DNA of 9,494 nt from CAVVDT01 sp964568825 (GTDB lineage Bacteria; Pseudomonadota; Alphaproteobacteria; Rhizobiales; Aestuariivirgaceae): NCBI GenBank assembly GCA_964568825.1, contig CAZMSA010000142.1, positions 1 through 9,494 of the forward strand, given 5' to 3'. Within the stretch, counting starts at the first letter, position 1; each line of letters starts with the position of its first letter. Position numbers and translations under genes: made by a program. Of this stretch, positions 5,218 to 9,494 are shown piece after piece. The notes under the pieces are model-generated. The model was not told where the DNA came from. It searched no databases and was given only the letters and a program-made list of their open reading frames with translations.

Positions 5218-6267
5218 ATGGACATCCGAAAAGATGTCGTGGAGGCCATCGGCAACACGCCGTTGATCCGGCTGCGAAGGGCCTCCGAGGCAACCGGCTG
5301 CACCATTCTGGGCAAGGCCGAATTCATGAATCCCGGCCAGTCGGTGAAGGACCGCGCCGCGCTCTACATCATCAAGGACGCCATCGCATCGGGCAAACTG
5401 AGGGCGGGCGGCACCATCGTCGAGGGCACCGCCGGCAATACCGGCATCGGCCTTGCCATGGTGGCCGATGCCATGGGGTTTCGCAGCGTGATCGTGATCC
5501 CGGAAACGCAATCGCAGGAGAAGAAGGACACCTTGCGCCTGATGGGGGCCGAACTGGTCGAGGTGCCGGCTGTCCCCTACAAGAACCCCAACAACTACGT
5601 GAGGTATTCCGGGCGCCTGGCTGAACGGCTGGCGGCAGAATTGCCGGGTGGGGCCGTGTGGGCCAACCAGTTCGACAATGTCGCCAACCGGCGCGCCCAC
5701 ATCGAGACGACGGGCCCGGAGATCTGGCGCCAGACCGATGGGACGGTCGACGGCTTCATCTGCGCGGTGGGCTCGGGCGGCACCCTCGGCGGCGTGAGCG
5801 ATGCCCTCAAGGCCAGGAATCCCAAAATCCAGATCGGTCTTGCCGATCCCATGGGCGCAGCGCTCTACAGCTACTACACCAGCGGCGAACTGAAGTCCGA
5901 AGGCTCCTCCATCACCGAAGGCATCGGCCAGGGGCGCATCACCAAGAATATCGAGGGCGCCGCCGTCGATCGCGCCTACCAGATCCCCGATGCCGAAGCG
6001 GTGCAGACCGTCTTCGATCTCCTGCAGCATGAGGGTCTGTGCCTTGGCGGGTCGTCAGGCATCAACGTCACCGGCGCCATCCGCATGGCCCGCGACATGG
6101 GCCCCGGTCATACCATCGTGACGGTGTTATGCGATTACGGCACGCGCTATCTGTCAAAGCTGTTCAACCCGGTGTTCCTGCGCGAAAAGAATCTGCCGGT
6201 GCCGGCGTGGATGGAGCCCGGAGGCGCCGGCGTGCCGGAAGTCTTTGTCGATCCCGAGAAGGTCTAG
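5218..6267 (+). CDS. cysK: Cysteine synthase (O-acetylserine sulfhydrylase)
   Basis: A PLP enzyme making cysteine from O-acetyl-L-serine and sulfide, 349 residues. The PLP lysine is Lys44 in NPGQSVKDRA (38-47). The asparagine loop is TAGNTG (71-76), with Ala where CysK normally has Ser. The phosphate-binding loop is GSGGTLGG (185-192), and GGSSG (277-281) lines the cofactor. The middle (SQEKKDTLRLMGAE, ETTGPEIW) and a ~25-residue C-terminal extension resemble a subgroup I associate with fungal mitochondrial cysteine synthases and alphaproteobacteria rather than E. coli CysK (323 aa). The frame is open far upstream, but the ATG at 5218 with GAGAGG 11 nt before it gives the family N-terminus (DVVEAIGNTPLIRL). 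It begins a four-gene operon, 40 nt after the dioxygenase gene. Confidence 0.95.
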   Translation: MDIRKDVVEAIGNTPLIRLRRASEATGCTILGKAEFMNPGQSVKDRAALYIIKDAIASGKLRAGGTIVEGTAGNTGIGLAMVADAMGFRSVIVIPETQSQEKKDTLRLMGAELVEVPAVPYKNPNNYVRYSGRLAERLAAELPGGAVWANQFDNVANRRAHIETTGPEIWRQTDGTVDGFICAVGSGGTLGGVSDALKARNPKIQIGLADPMGAALYSYYTSGELKSEGSSITEGIGQGRITKNIEGAAVDRAYQIPDAEAVQTVFDLLQHEGLCLGGSSGINVTGAIRMARDMGPGHTIVTVLCDYGTRYLSKLFNPVFLREKNLPVPAWMEPGGAGVPEVFVDPEKV

Positions 6268-6271
6268 CCCC

Positions 6272-7009
6272 ATGACCGAAAAAGTCTACCACCAGGATGC
6301 CTACCAGCGCGAGTGCGAGGCCACGGTCCTGGCCGTCAACGAGCGCGGCGGCTTCGTGCTCGACCGAACGGTGTTCTATGCCACCTCCGGCGGCCAGCCG
6401 GGCGACAAGGGCGTGATCGTCACTGCCGATGGCACCGAGATCGCCATCGCCACTGCCGTCTACGATGCCGACAAGGAGACCATCGTGCATGTGCCGGCCA
6501 TGCCCGGCGATGTGCCGCCGGTAGGCTCGAAGGTCACGGTGCGGCTCGACTGGGCGGCGCGCCATCGCCACATGCGGGTGCACACGGCGTTGCATCTTCT
6601 GTGTTCGCTTGTCCCCTTCCCCGTCACCGGCGGACAGATCGCCGCCGACGGCGGACGCCTCGATTTCGACATCGACAACCCGGAGGCCGTCAACAAGGAC
6701 GATTTGACCGCTGGCATCAACGCGCTGATTGCCGCCGATCATCGTTTGAGCGAAAGATGGATCAGCGATGAGGAAATGGCGGCCAACCCGCAGCTTGTGC
6801 GTACCATGTCGGTGAAGCCGCCGATGGGGAGCGGGCGGGTGCGGCTGGTCGCGATCGGCGAAGGCGGGGCGGTCGATTTGCAGCCGTGCGGCGGCACGCA
6901 TGTCAGGTCGACGGGCGAAATCGGCGGCATCGTGGTCGACAAGATCGAGAACAAGGGCAAGCAGAATCGGCGCATCCGCATTACCCTCCTCGATAGCGCA
7001 CCGGTTTGA
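6272..7009 (+). CDS. alaX: Alanyl-tRNA editing protein, AlaX type
   Basis: A free-standing trans-editing deacylase related to the editing domain of alanyl-tRNA synthetase; such proteins hydrolyse Ser-tRNA(Ala) (and Gly-tRNA(Ala)) in the cytoplasm. The 245-residue length fits the medium AlaX class: an N-terminal beta domain with FYATSGGQPGDKG (35-47), then the editing domain. The zinc ligands are His104 and His108 (HTALH) plus Cys206 and His210 (CGGTH), all present, so it should be catalytically intact. The ATG at 6272 is preceded by GAGAAGG in the end of cysK, 9 nt away; an upstream in-frame start would overlap cysK and lacks support. The cysK stop is only 4 nt upstream. Serine, the mis-charged amino acid, is also the precursor used for cysteine, a plausible reason for the linkage (inference). 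Confidence 0.94.
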   Translation: MTEKVYHQDAYQRECEATVLAVNERGGFVLDRTVFYATSGGQPGDKGVIVTADGTEIAIATAVYDADKETIVHVPAMPGDVPPVGSKVTVRLDWAARHRHMRVHTALHLLCSLVPFPVTGGQIAADGGRLDFDIDNPEAVNKDDLTAGINALIAADHRLSERWISDEEMAANPQLVRTMSVKPPMGSGRVRLVAIGEGGAVDLQPCGGTHVRSTGEIGGIVVDKIENKGKQNRRIRITLLDSAPV

Positions 7010-7020
7010 TGGGAGGCGAG

Positions 7021-7875
7021 ATGGACGAAAATCTGGTTTCAACCGACTGGCTTGCCACCCACATGGCGGCGCCCGATGTGGTCATCGTCGATGCATCGTG
7101 GCACCTGCCGACCGCCGGGCGCGACCCCAAGGCGGAATACCTCGCCGAGCACATTCCTGGCGCCCTGTTCTTCGATATCGACGAGATCGCCGATACCGAA
7201 AGCCCCCTGCCGCACATGCTGGCGAGTCCGGAAAAATTCGCCTCGCGGATGCGCAAGATGGGCATCGGCGACGGCAAGCGTATTGTCGTCTACGACACCG
7301 CCGGCCTGTTCTCGGCAGCTCGGGTGTGGTGGACGTTCCGGGTCTTCGGCCACACCGATGTCGCCGTCCTCGACGGCGGCCTCGCCAAGTGGAAGGCGGA
7401 AGGCCGCCCGCTGGAAGACGGTCCGCCGCCGCCCAGCCAGGAGCGCCATTTCACCGCCCGACGGCAGGCCAGCATGGTCAATGACCGCGATGACGTCGTG
7501 GCGGCGATTGCCGGCAACACCATCCAGATCGCCGATGCCCGTTCACCCGCCCGCTTTGCCGCCGCCGAACCCGAGCCGCGCCCCGGCGTCAGGGGCGGCC
7601 ACATGCCCGGTGCCCGCAACGTCCATTACGCCCGCCTGCTCGACGCAACGGGCTGCCTCAAGCCGGTCGATGAAATCCGCCAGGCGTTTGTCGATGCCGG
7701 GATCGATCTTTCGCGCCCGATCATCACCTCGTGCGGTTCAGGGGTAACGGCGGCCATCCTGCTGCTTGGCCTCGAACTCATCGGCCATAACGATCATGGC
7801 CTCTACGACGGTTCGTGGAGCGAATGGGGCGCCGATGCGGCATTACCGGTCGAGACGGGGGCCAGCGCGGCATGA
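7021..7875 (+). CDS. sseA: 3-mercaptopyruvate sulfurtransferase
   Basis: A two-domain rhodanese-fold enzyme of 284 residues that moves sulfur from 3-mercaptopyruvate (from cysteine transamination) to a thiol or cyanide acceptor. The inactive N-terminal rhodanese domain covers about 6-130 (IVDASWHLP, AEYLAEHIPGALFFDID, VAVLDGG). The catalytic C-terminal domain covers about 150-280, with HMPGARNVHY (194-203) and active-site loop CGSGVTA (238-244). Cys238 is the persulfide-bearing residue, and Gly-Ser-Gly-Val-Thr favours mercaptopyruvate sulfurtransferase over thiosulfate rhodanese. The C-terminal DGSWSEWG (263-270) is a family mark. The ATG at 7021 follows GGGAGG with short 4-nt spacing. An ATG at 7009, overlapping the alaX stop as TGATG, is an alternative adding four residues. 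It is tightly packed in the cysteine operon. Confidence 0.95.
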   Translation: MDENLVSTDWLATHMAAPDVVIVDASWHLPTAGRDPKAEYLAEHIPGALFFDIDEIADTESPLPHMLASPEKFASRMRKMGIGDGKRIVVYDTAGLFSAARVWWTFRVFGHTDVAVLDGGLAKWKAEGRPLEDGPPPPSQERHFTARRQASMVNDRDDVVAAIAGNTIQIADARSPARFAAAEPEPRPGVRGGHMPGARNVHYARLLDATGCLKPVDEIRQAFVDAGIDLSRPIITSCGSGVTAAILLLGLELIGHNDHGLYDGSWSEWGADAALPVETGASAA

Positions 7876-8414
7876 CGAAGGCCAAGGCAGGATCGAGGCA
7901 GGTGGAGACCGTCGTCACCTTTCTTGAGATGACCGAACCGCAATACCCGGCGCTGCATCCCCCCGCCAATGTGCGCGTGGCACTGATGCGCGCGGTAAAG
8001 CCACCGCTACATTTCTACCGCTATCTGTACGATGTCATTGGCCGCGATTTCGCCTGGGTCGACCGCAAGGTGATGGGCGACGATGAACTGGAAACGGTCA
8101 TCCACGCCGAGACGACCGACATCCGCGTGCTCTACGTCGAGGGCGCGCCGGCCGGCTTTTTTGAACTCAATTCCGCCAATGAGGATGCCCTTTGGCTGCA
8201 ATACCTGGGACTGGTGCCGGACTTTCAGGGCCGGGGCCTGGGAAAATTCCTCCTGTCCGAAGCCGTCACCGCCGCCTGGGAGACGGGGCCCGAGCGCCTC
8301 AGGGTCGAGACCTGCACGCTCGATGACCCGCGGGCGCTTGCCCTCTACCAACGCGTCGGCTTCGTGCCTTATGCCCGCAAGGACAAGGTGATGGAGATCC
8401 CGGCGGGGCTCTGA
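7872..8414 (+). CDS. GNAT-family N-acetyltransferase
   Basis: A 180-residue acetyl-CoA-dependent acyltransferase with one GNAT domain. Motif A is LQYLGLVPDFQGRGLGKFLL (109-128), with the QGRGLGK pyrophosphate-binding loop at 119-125. Motif B is LDDPRALALYQRVGFVPYARK (150-170), ending in the usual aromatic beta-bulge. The N-terminal part (PPLHFYRYLYDVIGRDFAWVDRK, about residues 44-66) is of a kind I associate with rhizobial GNAT proteins next to sulfurtransferase genes. The substrate cannot be read. The ATG at 7872 overlaps the sseA stop in an ATGA, so it is probably translated by coupling, as its own ribosome binding site is poor. Being last in the cysteine/tRNA-editing operon, it might act on a small thiol, amino acid or protein of that pathway (inference). 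Confidence 0.9.
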   Translation: MTKAKAGSRQVETVVTFLEMTEPQYPALHPPANVRVALMRAVKPPLHFYRYLYDVIGRDFAWVDRKVMGDDELETVIHAETTDIRVLYVEGAPAGFFELNSANEDALWLQYLGLVPDFQGRGLGKFLLSEAVTAAWETGPERLRVETCTLDDPRALALYQRVGFVPYARKDKVMEIPAGL

Positions 8415-8570
8415 CGTCCCTTTGCGGATATACCGCCAGATGGCGGTGATGGCTGCAACCGCATCGCCGGGCGCGCCAACTCTCTTGCATCCCCAATCCT
8501 TGCTGGGCTTGCCGCAGGAAGGGCGAAAATTCCACCGACCAAAGCACCAAATTGGCAAGTGCTTCATTCG
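8415..8570. other. Post-operon spacer with 8432-8447 hairpin
   Basis: This spacer begins just after the acetyltransferase stop. ACCGCC (8432-8437) and GGCGGT (8442-8447) make a 6-bp stem with a 4-nt loop. An outer TGCGG/CCGCA pair (8423-8427 with 8459-8463) could extend it. No T run follows, so an intrinsic terminator is uncertain, though RNA 3'-end formation here would suit the operon. Short frames crossing this part have no ribosome binding site or recognisable content. I see nothing else in 8464-8550. Confidence 0.35.
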
Positions 8571-8707
8571 GTATAATAAAAATCACGATTTCGAATTTTC
8601 ATTTTTTATCGCGTGAAATGCTTTTATTGCAAAAATATTTCGATATTCGTGGTATTGTATCTTGTTTATTTGGAAAATATTTTCCGCAAATATGAAAGAA
8701 CGATATT
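8571..8707 (+). promoter_or_regulatory. AT-rich control region with 14-bp palindrome
   Basis: By hand count 36 of 140 bases in 8571-8710 are G or C (about 26%), against well over 60% in neighbouring genes. It contains a perfect -10 box TATAAT (8572-8577) without a well-placed -35. A second candidate promoter is TTGTAT (8655-8660), a 17-nt spacer and TATTTT (8678-8683). The perfect palindrome GGAAAATATTTTCC (8672-8685) covers that -10, and flanking ATTTG (8668-8672) and CAAAT (8687-8691) add a wider inverted arrangement. This is the geometry of a repressor operator or a nucleoid-protein site controlling the gene at 8708. The palindrome and composition are seen; the promoter and operator roles are inferred. 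Confidence 0.5.
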
Positions 8708-9061
8708 ATGCAGATACCCCCCGAGACGAGACCTGCCCTGTGGGGCGCGGCTGGCGGTGCCATCGCGCTCGCGATTATCGGCTTTACGTGGGGCGGCTGG
8801 GTCACCAGCGGCACCGCGGCCAAGATGGCGAGTAGTCAGGCGGACACCGCCGTTGTGAGGGTGCTCGCACCGATTTGTGTCCAAAAATTCCAGCAACAGC
8901 CGGACGCGGCCGCCAATCTCACCGCGTTCAAGGCGGTCAGTTCGTATCAGCAGGCCGCGTTCGTCACCAAAGGCGGCTGGGCGACACTGGCCGGGTCGGA
9001 CAAGCCCTATGATGGTACGGCGAGGGCTTGCGCAGATATGCTGGACAAGCTTCCGCAGTAG
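8708..9061 (+). CDS. Membrane-anchored hypothetical protein, 117 aa
   Basis: A 117-residue protein with one hydrophobic helix at about residues 11-32 (LWGAAGGAIALAIIGF then TWGGWVTSG), which is either a membrane anchor or an uncleaved signal; with few basic residues before it, topology is uncertain. The remainder is soluble, with APICVQKFQQQPDA (54-67), KGGWATLAGS (88-97) and two cysteines (57 and 108) that could form a disulfide if periplasmic. I recall similar proteins from many rhizobial genomes, all hypothetical; function unknown. The ATG at 8708 follows a weak GAAAG (8694-8698, 9-nt spacing) in a very AT-rich leader. It is monocistronic, with a candidate promoter and operator upstream and a clear terminator downstream. 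Confidence 0.8.
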   Translation: MQIPPETRPALWGAAGGAIALAIIGFTWGGWVTSGTAAKMASSQADTAVVRVLAPICVQKFQQQPDAAANLTAFKAVSSYQQAAFVTKGGWATLAGSDKPYDGTARACADMLDKLPQ

Positions 9062-9088
9062 TTCCGCGATCGCTGTTCTATCACACAC

Positions 9089-9126
9089 GACCCCTGTACA
9101 GCGATGCACAGGGGTCCTCTTCATTT
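9089..9126 (+). terminator. Intrinsic terminator of the 8708 gene
   Basis: GACCCCTGT (9089-9097) pairs perfectly with ACAGGGGTC (9108-9116) around a 10-nt loop, followed by the T-rich CTCTTCATTT (9117-9126). It lies 27 nt after the stop codon at 9061. The T tract is interrupted, but the stem is strong and correctly placed. Confidence 0.75.
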
Positions 9127-9130
9127 GAAC

Positions 9131-9325
9131 AAAGGAATTGCCGGCACAGAGTTGCCGCGCCATGCCGCCAAGTCAACACCCGCGGTGATGGTTGGAGTGC
9201 AGGCGTACAGGCATGGCTGATCGCCTCGCGGGCCTTCATGTGGCCCCAAGGGTCCGGGGGTGAGGGAAGCGCCGACAAGGCGCGAATGTTTCAAGCGCTA
9301 AAAAAGGAATGCACCTTGCCGGCAC
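9131..9325 (+). repeat. Split direct repeat, copies at 9131 and 9303
   Basis: AAAGGAAT directly followed by TGCCGGCAC occurs at 9131-9147. The same two blocks recur at 9303-9310 and 9317-9325, there separated by an extra 6 nt (GCACCT). The second block contains the 8-bp palindrome TGCCGGCA. The copies are 172 nt apart, the second inside the long palindrome. This may be a remnant of a local duplication or a paired binding site. Confidence 0.4.
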
Positions 9326-9344
9326 TTCCCTCGCGGCCTTGTGG
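9244..9344. other. Long imperfect palindrome, possible structured RNA
   Basis: The arms fold into one rod: CC/GG (9244-9245 with 9343-9344), a 1x1 mismatch, then CAAGG/CCTTG (9247-9251 with 9337-9341). After an asymmetric internal loop, GAGGGAAG/CTTCCCTC pairs (9262-9269 with 9325-9332). Further in come GCCG/CGGC (9271-9274 with 9320-9323), CAAGG/CCTTG (9276-9280 with 9314-9318) and GCG/TGC-type pairs (9282-9284 with 9310-9312). Single 1x1 mismatches separate these inner stems, and a ~25-nt A-rich loop closes the rod. Such a rod could be a non-coding RNA (6S-like shape is one option), a bidirectional terminator, or a palindromic repeat element. Pairing is visible; class and strand are not. 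Confidence 0.45.
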
Positions 9345-9366
9345 ACGGGCGGCTGGTGTCTATAAC
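9339..9366 (+). promoter_or_regulatory. Candidate rightward promoter near the right edge
   Basis: TATAAC (9361-9366) matches the -10 consensus in five of six positions. TTGTGG (9339-9344), 16 nt upstream, keeps the TTG of the -35. A transcript would start near 9373 and run off the window. It overlaps the 3' arm of the long palindrome. The score is modest and the leftward strand shows nothing comparable. Confidence 0.3.
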
Positions 9367-9463
9367 AGGCCTCGCCTCGCCGGCCGGGCAGCGCTTCGTC
9401 TTCACGGCATCTTCAGCCGCCGAAGCACCCCATCACCGACCGGGTCAAAAGCAGAGAGCCCGC

Positions 9464-9485
9464 GTCCGGGCCGTAGTACCCGGAC
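9464..9485. other. Edge hairpin, 7-bp GC-rich stem
   Basis: GTCCGGG (9464-9470) pairs perfectly with CCCGGAC (9479-9485) around an 8-nt loop. The window ends 9 nt later, so any T tract or following gene start cannot be seen. It could be a terminator for a gene on either strand or part of a leader RNA from the candidate promoter at 9339. Confidence 0.35.
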
Positions 9486-9494
9486 CCCTGAGCT

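Larger units (their letters stand above)
9127..9494. other. Gene-free right end with structured DNA
   Basis: I find no convincing gene in these 368 nt. Short frames touch the edge on both strands: a plus-strand frame from GTG 9341, and on the minus strand one ending at 9413 with strongly GC-rich third positions and a C-terminus like SLLLTRSVMGCFGG. Either could be the edge of a neighbouring gene, but 26-51 codons are too few to call. What is visible is structural: a split direct repeat (9131-9147 and 9303-9325), a long imperfect palindrome (9244-9344), a candidate rightward promoter (9339-9366) and an edge hairpin (9464-9485). Confidence 0.5.

Noticed and set aside
5194..6030. 278-codon open frame on the minus strand inside cysK
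   Set aside because: It is fully antisense to a clear cysteine synthase. Open antisense frames are common in GC-rich genes, and the translation is Gly/Asp/His-rich with no recognisable domain.
8422..8616. 64-codon plus-strand frame after the acetyltransferase
   Set aside because: There is no ribosome binding site, composition changes abruptly along it, and it runs through a hairpin and the AT-rich region.
8613..8858. 81-codon plus-strand frame beginning in the AT-rich leader
   Set aside because: Its hydrophobic opening is an effect of AT-rich codons, and the rest is an out-of-frame Arg/Pro-rich shadow of the 8708 gene.
9250..9275. Superficial match to the signal-recognition-particle RNA loop (GGTCCGG then GGAAGC)
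   Set aside because: Spacing differs and the conserved tetraloop hairpin does not form; the bases pair in the long rod instead.
9308..9364. 18-codon frame with two Trp codons (MHLAGTSLAALWTGGWCL), considered as a Trp leader peptide
   Set aside because: The GGA of the only ribosome binding site candidate abuts the ATG with no spacing, the Trp codons are not adjacent, and no trp gene is visible in the window.

Overview
The window is high-GC bacterial chromosome with compact, mostly co-directional genes. Protein resemblances (a GcvA-like LysR regulator, a yicC-gmk pair, a cysK-alaX-sseA-acetyltransferase operon and a small one-helix membrane protein of alphaproteobacterial type) point to an alphaproteobacterium, probably Hyphomicrobiales (Rhizobiales). 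I see no rRNA, tRNA, CRISPR array, transposase or phage gene. This is core and near-core chromosome with a few uncharacterised small genes, not a mobile island.

Layout. Positions 1-393 hold a hairpin, a 44-residue protein gene on the minus strand and a divergent intergenic region. A LysR-type regulator (394-1329, +) converges on a two-gene minus-strand unit: an EthD-domain protein (2156-2473) followed by a short-chain dehydrogenase resembling peroxisomal 2,4-dienoyl-CoA reductase (1326-2141). Next on the minus strand is yicC-gmk (4115 down to 2585). Its genes overlap by 8 nt, and gmk appears to start at a TTG codon.

From 4220 to 8414 six genes run on the plus strand. The first is an unrecognised 109-residue protein with a Pro/Cys-rich tail. 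It is followed by a prolyl-4-hydroxylase-like 2-oxoglutarate/Fe(II) dioxygenase. Then come four tightly packed genes: cysteine synthase, an AlaX-type alanyl-tRNA editing protein, 3-mercaptopyruvate sulfurtransferase and a GNAT acetyltransferase. Their junctions are 4 nt apart, 11 nt apart and a 4-nt ATGA overlap. The unit links cysteine synthesis, cysteine-derived sulfur transfer and clearance of mischarged Ser/Gly-tRNA(Ala).

After the operon lies a 293-nt gap whose right half is strikingly AT-rich (about 26% GC by hand count over 8571-8710). It holds a 14-bp perfect palindrome at a putative promoter and leads into a one-helix membrane or periplasmic protein (8708-9061), which ends at a convincing intrinsic terminator. 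The last ~370 nt (9127-9494) have no convincing gene. They do hold a ~100-nt imperfect palindrome with regularly spaced mismatches, a split direct repeat, a candidate rightward promoter and an edge hairpin, so a structured RNA or a palindromic repeat element is possible.

The points I rate most worth a second look are the small Pro/Cys-tailed protein paired with a hydroxylase-type dioxygenase, the ~100-nt palindrome near the right end, the AT-rich palindromic control region, and the short frame with a Cys codon placed one base before cysK. All functional calls rest on recognition from memory; no search was run.
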